A stretch of 64,000 nt of DNA from contig NZ_VDMC01000001.1 in NCBI RefSeq assembly GCF_006346335.1, positions 611,785 through 675,784 of the forward strand, given 5' to 3'. Made by a program: the position numbers and the translations under genes. Position 1 is the stretch's first letter. Each line of letters begins with the position of its first letter. The stretch comes from Aequorivita sinensis (GTDB lineage Bacteria > Bacteroidota > Bacteroidia > Flavobacteriales > Flavobacteriaceae). The notes below the pieces were generated by a model that was given only the letters and a program-made list of their open reading frames with translations, was not told the DNA's origin and made no database searches. This document shows, one piece after another, positions 43,864 through 53,020 of the stretch.

Positions 43864-44595
43864 ATGCTTCGTTGGTTATTAGCCGTTTTAGGTTATTTTT
43901 TATACCGTTTTCCAGGTGCAATTGCAGGATTTTTTATTGGAAGTCTCTTGGATAACATAAGCGTAAGAGGTAAAACTTTTCAAACTTCTTTTGGATCTAC
44001 ACGCCAACAAGTTACGCCAGCCGATTTTGAGTTAAACTTACTTTCCTTAGCTTCATTAGTGATTAAGGCCGACGGGAAAGTGAGTCAGACAGAGTTAGAC
44101 TTTGTAAGGCAGTATTTTGTTCAAGCTTACGGGAAAGATCGGGCAAATGCCACTTTTAGAGTTTTTAACGAAGTAATTAAAAACAGAGAGATTTCTGCCC
44201 AAACTATCGGCACGCTTCTACGCCAACGGACGCGTTATGAAAGTAGATTGCAGATTCTTCATTTTTTGTTCAGTATTGCCAATGCAGACGGCACTGTTTC
44301 TACTGCTGAGGTTAATGAAATAAATAGGATTGCTGGTTTTTTAGGAGTCCATGCACGTGATTTTGAAAGTATAAAAGCGATGTTCTTTAAAAATCCGGAC
44401 AGCGCCTATAAAATTCTAGAAATAGACCGAAATGCAACCGCTGCCGAAATTAAAACGGCCTACCGCACCATGGTGAAAAAATATCATCCCGATAAACTTA
44501 CACATTTGGATGAAGCCCACCGAAAAGGGGGTGAAGAAAAATTTAGGAAAGTGCAGGAGGCTTACGAGCAGATTCAGAAGGAGCGCGGGTTTTAA
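43864..44595 (+). CDS. TerB-like / DnaJ-domain membrane protein (DjlA-like)
   Basis: A co-chaperone of 243 residues. The N-terminus is a hydrophobic, glycine-rich membrane segment (LLAVLGYFLYRFPGAIAGFFIG), followed by a TerB-type helical domain (about residues 55-160; LASLVIKADGKVSQTELDFV and IANADGTVSTAEVNEI are its paired acidic helices) and a C-terminal J domain with the HPD motif (KYHPDKL). The order matches DjlA, which stimulates DnaK at the membrane. A longer frame opening at 43804 is ruled out because its start overlaps the promoter. Confidence 0.85.
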   Translation: MLRWLLAVLGYFLYRFPGAIAGFFIGSLLDNISVRGKTFQTSFGSTRQQVTPADFELNLLSLASLVIKADGKVSQTELDFVRQYFVQAYGKDRANATFRVFNEVIKNREISAQTIGTLLRQRTRYESRLQILHFLFSIANADGTVSTAEVNEINRIAGFLGVHARDFESIKAMFFKNPDSAYKILEIDRNATAAEIKTAYRTMVKKYHPDKLTHLDEAHRKGGEEKFRKVQEAYEQIQKERGF

Positions 44596-44700
44596 AATAA
44601 ATCATAAAAAAGTGTTAAAAATTTTTGTTTTTGTAAAAAAAAAAGGATATGTTTACACAGTTGCAACATAACTGAATATAAATCTTTAGTTTTAAACATT

Positions 44701-44928
44701 ATGAAAAAATTATTTTTTACATTAGCATTTTGTTTGTTTTCATTGGGAGCATTTGCAGCAAATAGTACTTTAATAGAAAACAATGAAAAAACTGATCGGA
44801 TTGAATTAATTACAGAAACAGAAAATTTAATTTCCGATAATTGTGAAATTTTAGTAACCGTTATTACGACAATTAATCACGGTACTTGGATAGAAGTGAT
44901 TGTAGAAACTTTTACACTTCCATGCTAA
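44701..44928 (+). CDS. Small secreted protein (75 aa)
   Basis: A 75-residue exported peptide: signal peptide KKLFFTLAFCLFSLGAFAA, then about 55 residues of acidic, beta-rich sequence with two Cys (NCEILV and a C-terminal LPC) that could form one disulfide. Such short TIxxGTWxEVxxE proteins occur beside GLPGLI and TonB-receptor genes in Flavobacteriia, but I know no function. It ends 9 bp before the GLPGLI gene and probably heads that operon. Confidence 0.65.
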   Translation: MKKLFFTLAFCLFSLGAFAANSTLIENNEKTDRIELITETENLISDNCEILVTVITTINHGTWIEVIVETFTLPC

Positions 44929-44937
44929 ATATCTAGT

Positions 44938-45723
44938 ATGAAATATTTTTTATTATTTTTTTTAATCGTTTCGGTTTCTTATGCACAAACAGGAAAAATT
45001 GTCTATTCATCGGTATTGAATTTTGGTGGAGGTCAAGTTAACAAAACTAAGAATAATCTTTTTTTTACTAAAGATGCTTCTATTTATCAACCTCAGCTAA
45101 AACGTAATAATAAAACCGAGAAAGATCAAAATACAAAAGAAGATGCAGGAAATAATAGAAATGTTGAAATAAACATTAAAGTAGGGACGGATGAAATTGG
45201 AAATTTATATTATAATAATTTACATAGTCGTACAATAACATGTAGAGAACCAATATATAATAACAGTGTTCTAAAGTACTATCTTTATGATGACAACGCT
45301 TCTATAAAGTGGGTATTGCTCGATGAATTTAAAGGTATATCTGGCTATAATTGTCAAAAAGCTACTACAACTTTCAGAGGCAGAAATTATGAAGCTTGGT
45401 TTACAAGTGAAATACCGCTCTCTTTCGGTCCGTGGAAATTTAGTGGGTTACCAGGCTTGATTCTGGAAGTTTATGATTTAACAGGCGAAGTATATTTTAG
45501 CTCAGAACATATACAAATACCATTTAAAAATGCAGAGAGTAAAGTTCAAAAACCTTCTGTTGATACTATTCTTGAACATCGAGAGTTTATTGAAAAATCT
45601 AACAAGGCATCATCTACTGTTATACAGGCGATGCGTGCACGCTTACCTAAAGGTGCAAAACTTGTTTCATCTGAAATCAAAAGAAATGGTATTGAATTAG
45701 AATACGAGTGGGACACAGAATAA
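44938..45723 (+). CDS. GLPGLI-family protein, exported
   Basis: A 261-residue periplasmic protein of unknown function. It has a signal peptide (SVSYAQ), the family words YNCQKATTTFRGRNYEAWFTSEIPLSFGPWKFSGLPGLILEV (here split over the body), where SGLPGLILEV names the family, and a charged linker rich in Asn and Lys near residues 55-75. GLPGLI genes commonly precede carboxypeptidase-like/TonB outer-membrane proteins, and here the next gene starts inside its last codons (16 bp overlap). Confidence 0.88.
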   Translation: MKYFLLFFLIVSVSYAQTGKIVYSSVLNFGGGQVNKTKNNLFFTKDASIYQPQLKRNNKTEKDQNTKEDAGNNRNVEINIKVGTDEIGNLYYNNLHSRTITCREPIYNNSVLKYYLYDDNASIKWVLLDEFKGISGYNCQKATTTFRGRNYEAWFTSEIPLSFGPWKFSGLPGLILEVYDLTGEVYFSSEHIQIPFKNAESKVQKPSVDTILEHREFIEKSNKASSTVIQAMRARLPKGAKLVSSEIKRNGIELEYEWDTE

Positions 45724-48386
45724 AGAAATATTTCATATTGATTATAAATTGCCTGGTACTTTCGTTATCGGGCAATTTTGCTTATTCCCAAAGCCTTGTT
45801 TCTGGAACGGTTTCAGATACTTTACAAAAACCCATTCCCTATGTAAATGTTTTTTTAAAAGCTCAAAATGAGGATGGCATAATTGCTTTTACCACTACAC
45901 AAGAAAATGGTAGCTATGAACTAATAACGGATAAAGTTGGCAATTTTGAACTGACATTTAGTTCCATTTCGTTTCAAAAAAAGACAGAAGTGCTCTCCTT
46001 AGAAAAAGGTAAAAACTACAATCTCAACGTGGTTTTAAAAGAAGAGACCTTTTCACTGGACGAGGTAATAATAAATTCTGAAAAGGCAATAACCATAAAA
46101 AAAGACACTATTATTTTTAAGGCAGACGCCTTTAAAAAAGGAAATGAAGAAACGGTGGAAGATTTACTAAAAAACATCCCTGGAATTAATGTGGATGGTG
46201 ATGGTAAAATAAAAATAGGAGGCAAGGAAGTTGAAAAAGTGATGATTGAGGGCGACGATCTTTTTGAAAAAGGATATAAACTGCTTACCAAAAACCTAGA
46301 TGCGACGGTAATTAATAAAGTTGAGGTTTATGAAAAATATTCTAATAACCGATTATTAAAAGGGATTGAGGATAGCGACCGAGTGGCGCTTAATCTTACC
46401 TTAAAGAACAATGTGAAAAATAAGTTGTTCGGTTCCTTAAAACCTGGTTATGGTCTTGCTTCCGAAAATAGGTATGATGCCAGTGCAAATATTATTTCCT
46501 TTAGAAAAAAAGATAAATTTTATGGCTTTACCAATTTCAACAATGTTGGTTTAGAGACCACGGCAGCCCTTTCGGAAATGATGGATTCGGGAGAAGGAAA
46601 TGAACTTGGCAGTACAGCGAAGACTCAAACAGCAGCATCATTTATTAACTTGATAAATCACAAACCAGATGTTGGCGAGGAGCGTACCAATTTCAACAAT
46701 GCCGAAATGGCCTCCCTAAGCGATATTTATACCATAAGCCCAAAATTAAAATTAAAGACCATCGGGTTCTTAAATTGGGACGAAAACGATTTCTTCCGAA
46801 AATCTACGGATACCTATTTTTTACCGACAGGAGATTTTACTACCACAGAAGATTATAGACTTTACGGAAAAACATTCTCAGGATTTGCAAACACACAATT
46901 AACCTATGACAAATCCAAAACCGAAATAATAGAATATTCTGGAAAATACAGTGGCAATCGTACTCGAACCAATACTTCGCTCCAGTTTAACTCAGATCTT
47001 TCCAATGAAAACTTAAACGAAGATCCATTTACAATAGATCAAAGATTTAAATACATCAACAAATTAAAAGCGAATCAAGCCCTGCTTATAAATGGATATT
47101 ATGTTCATTCGGATAATCCGCAAAACTATGGGAACAATCGATTTTTGTTTGAGGATTTATTTCAGAATGACAATCAAATTATCGGCGTTTTCCAAGAAAG
47201 TAGGCAGGCTTTAAATACTGCCGGTTTTGATGCCGGTTTATTTACTAGAAGAACAAATAATGATTTGTGGGAAGCAAAAGTTGGCTTGGATTATACTTAT
47301 AACGACTATAACTCTGTTTTTAAGCTTGACGGTATTGATAAAAAACCCGAAGAGTTTCAGAATAATTCAAAATATAAAGAATTCAATATCTTTTTTGAAC
47401 CGTCGTATCGATTAAAATTGGGTTCGGTGGCGCTTACGGGGAATGTACATTTCGCAAAGCACTTTAACCATCTAGAAGCTGAGGATCAAAACCTTGATTC
47501 ATCACCATTCTTTATCAATCCAAAAATAACTGTAGACTGGGAATTGAACAAAACCAACCGCATTCTTTCCTTTTTTAAATATGAAAGCAAAAACCCCTCC
47601 TTAAGAAGTGTTCAGAATGGATATGTACTTATCCAATACAATCGATTTTCAAAGGGCTTGGAAAATATTGAACCTTTAAGATCCAGTACCTTCTATTTAA
47701 ATTATACCTTAGGCACTATATTAAGTGTTTTTTATGCGAACACTTCATTTATCTATGTGAAAAATTATGATTACCTCGGTTCTAAATCGGTGATTACGCC
47801 AGACTACACTTTAAATGAATTAATACGTTTAAAGGATAAGGATTTTATAAGTTTCCAGACAGATTCCAATATTTATCTCCAGTGGTTAGCTTCAAACATA
47901 AAACTGAAATTGGGATATAACAAACAGAATTTTCAGAATAGCGTAAATGGTAATTTGCGAAAGGTAAGCTCTTCAACCTTTAATTATGGCGGCGAATTAA
48001 GATCTGCTTTTATAGGGCCACTCAATTTCCATATTGGAACAGAATGGTTTAATAGCGAATACAAAACCACCATAAAACAGAAAAATATTACAAACCGAAC
48101 CTTTTTGGATATAGTGTACCAGCCATTGGAAAAGCTAAATCTCTCTTTGAATTCGTCTAGGAATTATTTTTCAAATTTGGATAAAGATAATAATACCTAT
48201 TACTTTATGGACTTTGAAGGGAAGTATCAAATCATAAAAAACAGACTTTCTTTATCATTGGTTGGAAAAAACCTGTTGAACACCAAAACTTTTAGAAACA
48301 TCAATATTGACGATACAGGAATTTTTAAATCCGAATATCAACTTTTGCCGAGATTTCTTCTATTAAAAGCGAACATTCGCTTATAG
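45708..48386 (+). CDS. Outer-membrane TonB-receptor-like protein with carboxypeptidase-regulatory domain
   Basis: An 892-residue outer-membrane protein. A signal peptide (AYSQ) is followed by a carboxypeptidase-like regulatory domain (LVSGTVSDTLQKPIPYVNVFL..., residues 28-115), a plug-like domain with VEDLLKNIPGINVDGDGKIKIGGKEV, and a beta-barrel to the end. It lacks a recognisable TonB box before the plug; many paired GLPGLI receptors are like this. The start is GTG at 45708, the only reasonable codon before the signal peptide. The small secreted protein, GLPGLI protein and this receptor form one operon. Confidence 0.88.
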   Translation: MGHRIKKYFILIINCLVLSLSGNFAYSQSLVSGTVSDTLQKPIPYVNVFLKAQNEDGIIAFTTTQENGSYELITDKVGNFELTFSSISFQKKTEVLSLEKGKNYNLNVVLKEETFSLDEVIINSEKAITIKKDTIIFKADAFKKGNEETVEDLLKNIPGINVDGDGKIKIGGKEVEKVMIEGDDLFEKGYKLLTKNLDATVINKVEVYEKYSNNRLLKGIEDSDRVALNLTLKNNVKNKLFGSLKPGYGLASENRYDASANIISFRKKDKFYGFTNFNNVGLETTAALSEMMDSGEGNELGSTAKTQTAASFINLINHKPDVGEERTNFNNAEMASLSDIYTISPKLKLKTIGFLNWDENDFFRKSTDTYFLPTGDFTTTEDYRLYGKTFSGFANTQLTYDKSKTEIIEYSGKYSGNRTRTNTSLQFNSDLSNENLNEDPFTIDQRFKYINKLKANQALLINGYYVHSDNPQNYGNNRFLFEDLFQNDNQIIGVFQESRQALNTAGFDAGLFTRRTNNDLWEAKVGLDYTYNDYNSVFKLDGIDKKPEEFQNNSKYKEFNIFFEPSYRLKLGSVALTGNVHFAKHFNHLEAEDQNLDSSPFFINPKITVDWELNKTNRILSFFKYESKNPSLRSVQNGYVLIQYNRFSKGLENIEPLRSSTFYLNYTLGTILSVFYANTSFIYVKNYDYLGSKSVITPDYTLNELIRLKDKDFISFQTDSNIYLQWLASNIKLKLGYNKQNFQNSVNGNLRKVSSSTFNYGGELRSAFIGPLNFHIGTEWFNSEYKTTIKQKNITNRTFLDIVYQPLEKLNLSLNSSRNYFSNLDKDNNTYYFMDFEGKYQIIKNRLSLSLVGKNLLNTKTFRNINIDDTGIFKSEYQLLPRFLLLKANIRL

Positions 48387-48403
48387 AAATTAATTCTCTA
48401 CAA

Positions 48404-48721
48404 TTAAAAACTTCTATATTTCCTCCTCGTTTTTTCTTTTTCCAGTTGTCTTTCAATTATCAAACGCGCCAAAGTTTCTCCGGCAGATTCTTTTTCTGCA
48501 TTTTCGGCAAGTGCGGCCACAGCTTTTTCTTGTGAAATATCAATTCGATATAAAATAGCTATTAGTTTATTATAATCGCTTAACATTAAAGAGTTCAAAT
48601 AACCAGCTAATTTTTCTTTTAGCTCTTCATACGATCGATCTTTAATGGAACCAAGTTTCTCTGAGGCAACTATTTCATAGCTCCATCGCAAAGCTTTTAT
48701 TTTATCATCATCTTTTTTCAA
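48404..48721 (-). CDS. Hypothetical helical protein (105 aa)
   Basis: A 105-residue protein, almost wholly helical and charged, rich in Glu/Lys/Arg and ending KEKTRRKYRSF. RSYEELKEKLAGYLNSLMLSDYNKLIAILYRIDISQEKA is its best-ordered segment. I recognise no function. Its stop codon is only 17 bp from the convergent TonB receptor gene; the leucyl aminopeptidase gene 56 bp upstream may be co-transcribed. Confidence 0.7.
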   Translation of the reverse strand: MKKDDDKIKALRWSYEIVASEKLGSIKDRSYEELKEKLAGYLNSLMLSDYNKLIAILYRIDISQEKAVAALAENAEKESAGETLARLIIERQLEKEKTRRKYRSF

Positions 48722-48777
48722 ACCACCAAAGTTTTATAATTCCTAAAGAGTCAGAAATCAAAAATTAAAACTTCATC

Positions 48778-50232
48778 TTAATTACCTTCTTTAGCTCTCA
48801 ACTTTATAAAATCGTATAAAAGTCGAACACCAACTCCAGTTCCTCCCGAAGGATTAGAACCTTGCGCATCTTTTAAGAATGCAGGACCAGCGATGTCTAA
48901 GTGTATCCAATCGTAATCAGTAAAGTGCTCTAGAAATTTCCCCGCTGTACTAGCACCCCCTACTGGACCTCCAATGTTTTTTAAATCGGCAACATCACTC
49001 TTAAGAAGTTCTTCAAACTCTTTCCAAAACGGTAGCTGAATAAGACGTTCGTAGGTGTTTTCTCCGGCTTGTTTTAATTCATCCATTTTCTCCTGCTTAT
49101 TTCCAGCCATGGCTATTCCAAAAGGTCCAGTAATGGCCGCAGCTGCACCGGTTAAGGTTGCCATATCCACTACAAGTTCAGGTTTATATTGTTTGGCATA
49201 AGATAAAGCGTCTGCTAAAATAAGTCTACCTTCAGCATCTGTGTTTTGAATTTCTACCGTGGTGCCATCCATCATTGTGATAACATCATCCACTAAAAGC
49301 GCTTTTCCATCGATTTTATTATCAGTAGCAGGTACAAGTCCAATTACATAATATGGAAGTTCATTTTTAGCTACAGCTGCCATTATTCCAGCCACAGTTG
49401 CTGCTCCACCCATATCCGATTTCATAGTAGACATATGTCCTCCCGTTTTTAAGGAATACCCTCCAGTGTCGAAAGTCACACCTTTACCTACCAGAACAAG
49501 CGGTTGCTTATTACTTGCATTCTTAGGTTTATAGGTCATAATGTTAAAAGTAGGAGGAACTTCCGAACCTTGGTTTACACCCAAAAGTCCGCCCATACCT
49601 AATTCCACTATTTTATCCTTTTGAAGAACTTCAACGTCAAAACCGTACTTTTTTCCTGCTTCAGCTATTCTTTCAGAAAACATAACCGAATCCAATTTAT
49701 TTGGCGGCTCATTTACTAATGTTCGAGTTAATGCAACCCCGTTAATTAAATTAGTTACTTGAGTGAGAGAGGTTTCGGAAAATTCGTCATTTGAAACATA
49801 AACTTTCAATTCTTTGTTTTCTTTCTTTTTAAGGTAAGGGTTGAATTTATAACTCCCCATAAGTAGACCTTCTAAAAAGGAGTTTTTTGACTTATCTGTC
49901 AAACTGTTTAAGCCTTCCAGAATAGAAATTTCAGAATTTTCTTTTGCTAATGCTTTGTAAAGAGAAATTCCGAGTTTTCTATTTTTTTCAGCATCGTCAG
50001 TGGTAGCAATCACCCAAAAGCTTTGTGAATCTTCAAATGTGGTAATAATTTCATCTTTTTCATTTTTGAAAATTGAAGTAATCTTTTTCGATAACGAAGA
50101 ATTTAGATTGTGCTTCTCCAATTGTTTTTCTTCAGAAATGAAAACAACCTTTGCTGCGTCCTTAGAGGTATTATTAGTTGAATTATAAGAGATTAATTCA
50201 AGGTTTAAATAAGAGTTTTTCAAGTCGATCAA
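48778..50232 (-). CDS. Leucyl aminopeptidase (M17 family)
   Basis: A cytoplasmic hexameric zinc/manganese aminopeptidase of 484 residues. Key boxes: the metal Lys/Asp in GKGVTFDTGGYSLKTGGHM, SDMGGAATVAG, VPATDNKIDG and the signature NTDAEGRLILADAL (the metal Asp and Glu and the catalytic Arg). The N-terminal domain (about 1-160) is poorly conserved, as usual. It releases N-terminal amino acids from short peptides. It is followed 56 bp later by the small helical protein gene. Confidence 0.93.
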   Translation of the reverse strand: MIDLKNSYLNLELISYNSTNNTSKDAAKVVFISEEKQLEKHNLNSSLSKKITSIFKNEKDEIITTFEDSQSFWVIATTDDAEKNRKLGISLYKALAKENSEISILEGLNSLTDKSKNSFLEGLLMGSYKFNPYLKKKENKELKVYVSNDEFSETSLTQVTNLINGVALTRTLVNEPPNKLDSVMFSERIAEAGKKYGFDVEVLQKDKIVELGMGGLLGVNQGSEVPPTFNIMTYKPKNASNKQPLVLVGKGVTFDTGGYSLKTGGHMSTMKSDMGGAATVAGIMAAVAKNELPYYVIGLVPATDNKIDGKALLVDDVITMMDGTTVEIQNTDAEGRLILADALSYAKQYKPELVVDMATLTGAAAAITGPFGIAMAGNKQEKMDELKQAGENTYERLIQLPFWKEFEELLKSDVADLKNIGGPVGGASTAGKFLEHFTDYDWIHLDIAGPAFLKDAQGSNPSGGTGVGVRLLYDFIKLRAKEGN

Positions 50233-50352
50233 GTTTTTAAATTAAAAAATCAATATACACATTTTTGATGTTTTGGATAGTGAATACAGTGAGTATTTTG
50301 AACTTGAATTTACTGTGTAATAGAAGCAAATGAGCATCATTAGACTACAACT

Positions 50353-50368
50353 TTTAGATTAATCTAAA
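50353..50368. promoter_or_regulatory. Perfect palindrome, candidate DtxR/MntR-family operator
   Basis: TTTAGATTAATCTAAA is a perfect 16-bp palindrome whose layout resembles MntR/DtxR boxes (TTTAGGTTAACCTAAA). It lies at about the -33 position of the regulator's own promoter, so autoregulation is expected. Confidence 0.7.
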
Positions 50369-50393
50369 TATATTTTTTAAACCAAAAAAATTA

Positions 50394-50401
50394 TATCTTT
50401 G
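50394..50401 (+). promoter_or_regulatory. -7 promoter element of the DtxR/MntR gene
   Basis: TATCTTTG fits TAnnTTTG, 19 bp before the ATG at 50420 and 25 bp after the palindrome. Confidence 0.6.
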
Positions 50402-50419
50402 CATAAACTTAATTTTGTT

Positions 50420-51073
50420 ATGACTTTTGCGGAAGAAAACTATTTAAAGGCGATTTTTCATTTAGAACTAGAAAGCCAAGGAGAAGTTAGTACTAATGCT
50501 ATTGCAGAGAGTATGGAAACAAAACCTTCGTCGGTGACTGATATGGTTCAAAAACTGGCTGAAAAGAAAATGCTTGTTTACAAACGATATAAAGGAGCTC
50601 AGCTAACTGAAAAAGGTAGAAAAATTGCTGCAGATGTAATTAGAAAACATCGACTTTGGGAGGTTTTTTTAGTTGAAAAGCTCAATTTTCATTGGGATGA
50701 AGTTCACGACATTGCTGAACAATTAGAGCATATTAAAAGTGAGGAATTAATTAATCGTTTAGACGATTTTTTGGGGAACCCAGACTTCGATCCTCACGGG
50801 GATCCTATTCCAAACGAGCAGGGAGTAATGAAGCGAACAGAGAAAAAGCTGCTTTCCGAATTAAAGAAAAATCAAATAGGTATTTGTGTTGGTGTTAAAG
50901 AAAGCTCAGGGGAGTTTTTGCAATACTTAGATAAAAAAAATATCAGTATAGGCACAAGAATTACGGTAATGGGGAAAGAATTTTTTGATGGCTCAATGGT
51001 TATTGAAGTTCAAAATGAAAACTTCTTTATATCAAAAACAATTGCCGATAACCTGTACGTACAGACAAGTTAA
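50420..51073 (+). CDS. DtxR/MntR-family metal-dependent repressor
   Basis: A transcription regulator of 217 residues. Residues 1-60 form the winged helix (TFAEENYLKAIFHLE, VSTNAIAESMETKPSSVTDMVQKL), then the dimerisation and metal-binding helices (IRKHRLWEVFLVEKLNFHWDEVHDIAEQLEH, with His and Glu ligands), and a C-terminal SH3-like FeoA domain as in DtxR (about 150-217). The start at 50420 is chosen because the longer frame's TTG coincides with the promoter. It is followed at 43 bp by the metal-binding lipoprotein gene and likely controls the importer, probably repressing when Mn(II) or Fe(II) is bound. Confidence 0.88.
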   Translation: MTFAEENYLKAIFHLELESQGEVSTNAIAESMETKPSSVTDMVQKLAEKKMLVYKRYKGAQLTEKGRKIAADVIRKHRLWEVFLVEKLNFHWDEVHDIAEQLEHIKSEELINRLDDFLGNPDFDPHGDPIPNEQGVMKRTEKKLLSELKKNQIGICVGVKESSGEFLQYLDKKNISIGTRITVMGKEFFDGSMVIEVQNENFFISKTIADNLYVQTS

Positions 51074-51116
51074 GGTTTGTTTACTATATAAAATAGCTCA
51101 AAAAATATTATAAATA

Positions 51117-52025
51117 ATGAAGAAAATTTTAATAATCGGTTTAGCTATACTTCTCTTTGGCTGCAAAAATGCTGCGGAGGATAATGGTAAAATTAAAGTG
51201 GTAACTACTACAACTATGCTTACCGATTTAGTGAAAAATATTGGTGGTGATGCCGTTCAGGTGGAGGGTTTGATGGGCGCTGGAGTAGATCCGCATTTAT
51301 ATAAAGCAAGTGAAGGCGATGTTTCAAAACTCTACAATGCCGAGATAATATTTTACAGCGGTTTGCATTTAGAAGGAAAACTAGTAGATGTATTTGAGCG
51401 AATGGAAGCTAGTGGTAAAAAAACTATCGGGTTGGGGGAGTTCATTAATAAAGACGAATTGATTTCCTCCAAATTATTTGCTTCCAATTACGATCCACAC
51501 GTTTGGTTTAATATTCAGTTTTTTAAGCAGTTTGCGAATAAAGTAACTGACGTATTATCTGAAGCACATCCAGAAAAATTAGATTATTTCAGTGAAAACA
51601 ATCGGGTTTATCAAGAAAAACTCGATGCGTTAGAAATTGAAGTCAAAGACAAGATTGAAACCCTTCCGAAGGAGAAAAGAATATTAGTGACGGCTCACGA
51701 CGCTTTTAATTACTTCGGAAATAAATACGGCTTTGAAGTGGTAGGTCTTCAAGGACTTTCTACAGCTACAGAAGCTGGAGTGCAAGATGTTCAAAGACTA
51801 TCAGATTTTATTATCAACAATAAAGTTAAAGCGATTTTCATAGAAAGTTCTGTTCCGCGTCGTACTATAGAAGCCCTTCGTGAAGCCGTTCTTTCAAAAA
51901 ATCACGATGTCACTATTGGAGGGTCTTTATATAGTGATGCTCTTGGAAATCCAGGGACCGAAGAAGGAACTTATATTGGAATGTTTAAGTACAATGTGAA
52001 TACAATAGTGGAAGCGCTGCGATAG
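51117..52025 (+). CDS. Metal ABC transporter substrate-binding lipoprotein (Mn/Zn type)
   Basis: A 302-residue cluster A-I binding protein, anchored by a lipobox (LLFGCKN). Ligand positions of the TroA/PsaA/MntA group are visible: His in GVDPHLYKAS, His in YDPHVWFN, Glu in AIFIESSVP and Asp in LYSDALG. The His/His/Glu/Asp set and the absence of the His-rich loop of ZnuA favour manganese (or Fe/Zn) over dedicated zinc uptake. It lies downstream of the repressor and upstream of the ATPase, with a 141-bp gap containing a hexamer repeat. Confidence 0.88.
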   Translation: MKKILIIGLAILLFGCKNAAEDNGKIKVVTTTTMLTDLVKNIGGDAVQVEGLMGAGVDPHLYKASEGDVSKLYNAEIIFYSGLHLEGKLVDVFERMEASGKKTIGLGEFINKDELISSKLFASNYDPHVWFNIQFFKQFANKVTDVLSEAHPEKLDYFSENNRVYQEKLDALEIEVKDKIETLPKEKRILVTAHDAFNYFGNKYGFEVVGLQGLSTATEAGVQDVQRLSDFIINNKVKAIFIESSVPRRTIEALREAVLSKNHDVTIGGSLYSDALGNPGTEEGTYIGMFKYNVNTIVEALR

Positions 52026-52029
52026 TTTT

Positions 52030-52059
52030 GAAATCGAAATCGAAAACGAAAACGAAATC
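52030..52059 (+). repeat. Hexanucleotide tandem repeat
   Basis: Five tandem GAAAWC units (GAAATC, GAAATC, GAAAAC, GAAAAC, GAAATC) in the gap between the binding-protein and ATPase genes. Confidence 0.85.
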
Positions 52060-52166
52060 AATGAAAATGGATTCTTTAAGTATAGAAAAGTAGTTCAAGA
52101 CTTCGTCGCGGGCCTTCTTGCGATGTTCTGATCTTGCTGAAGAATTGGCCTAAATATTTAAATAAT

Positions 52167-52904
52167 ATGAATGAAAAATTAGCGATAAGTGTTGACGACC
52201 TCACGGTTGCTTACAACTATAAACCTGTACTATGGGATATAGATCTGGAGGTACCCGAAGGTGTGCTAATGGCTATAGTAGGCCCTAATGGTGCGGGAAA
52301 ATCCACTTTAATTAAATCTATTTTAGGGATAATAAAGCCCATTGCAGGGAGTATTTCAATTTTTGGAAAACCTTACGATAAGCAACGTAAGCTTGTAGCT
52401 TATGTGCCTCAAAAAGGAAGTGTAGATTGGGATTTTCCTACAACAGCCTTAGATGTAGTGCTAATGGGTACCTATGGCAGTTTAGGTTGGATAAAACGCC
52501 CTGGACAAAAAGAAAAGAAAGCTGCTCTGGAAGCCTTGGAAAAGGTGGGCATGCTTTCATTTAAAAGTAGGCAAATTAGTCAGTTAAGTGGAGGACAGCA
52601 ACAGCGAATATTCTTGGCACGAGCTTTAGTTCAAAACGCTTCTATATACTTTATGGACGAACCTTTTCAAGGTGTGGATGCCACAACGGAAATTGCAATT
52701 ATCAATATTTTAAAAGAATTACGAAAAGCCGGTAAAACTCTCGTTGTAGTTCATCACGATCTCCAGACCGTTCCAGAATATTTTGATTGGGTGACTTTTT
52801 TAAACGTGAAGAAAATTGCAACAGGCCCCGTGAAAGATATTTTTAATGATGATAACCTGACAAAAACCTACGGGATTAATTACAAGGTGGCGGTTAATAA
52901 ATAG
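52167..52904 (+). CDS. Metal ABC transporter ATP-binding protein
   Basis: Energises the Mn/Zn-type importer. The 245-residue protein has Walker [10 protein letters not shown], the Q-loop region, the ABC signature LSGGQQQR, Walker B IYFMDEPF and the switch His in VVHHDL. The initiator is taken as the ATG at 52167 ([11 protein letters not shown]); the longer frame from 52134 adds residues unlike the family. It is separated from its permease partners by a 525-bp insertion carrying a four-helix-bundle gene. Confidence 0.93.
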   Translation: MNEKLAISVDDLTVAYNYKPVLWDIDLEVPEGVLMAIVGPNGAGKSTLIKSILGIIKPIAGSISIFGKPYDKQRKLVAYVPQKGSVDWDFPTTALDVVLMGTYGSLGWIKRPGQKEKKAALEALEKVGMLSFKSRQISQLSGGQQQRIFLARALVQNASIYFMDEPFQGVDATTEIAIINILKELRKAGKTLVVVHHDLQTVPEYFDWVTFLNVKKIATGPVKDIFNDDNLTKTYGINYKVAVNK

Positions 52905-52912
52905 AGGATAAG

Positions 52913-52968
52913 GGTCTTTAGTCGGTAGTCTTTAGTCGTTAGTCTTTAGTCGTTAGTCTTTAGTCGTT
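52913..52968. repeat. 14-bp tandem repeat left of the four-helix-bundle gene
   Basis: Four tandem copies of AGTCTTTAGTCGTT (first copy GGTCTTTAGTCGGT), directly after the ATPase stop codon. With the 7-bp repeat at 53401 it brackets the inserted gene. Confidence 0.9.
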
Positions 52969-53020
52969 AGTTTAATGTTGAATGTATATTAGTGATCAGG
53001 ATAATTTTAATTAATTCACT

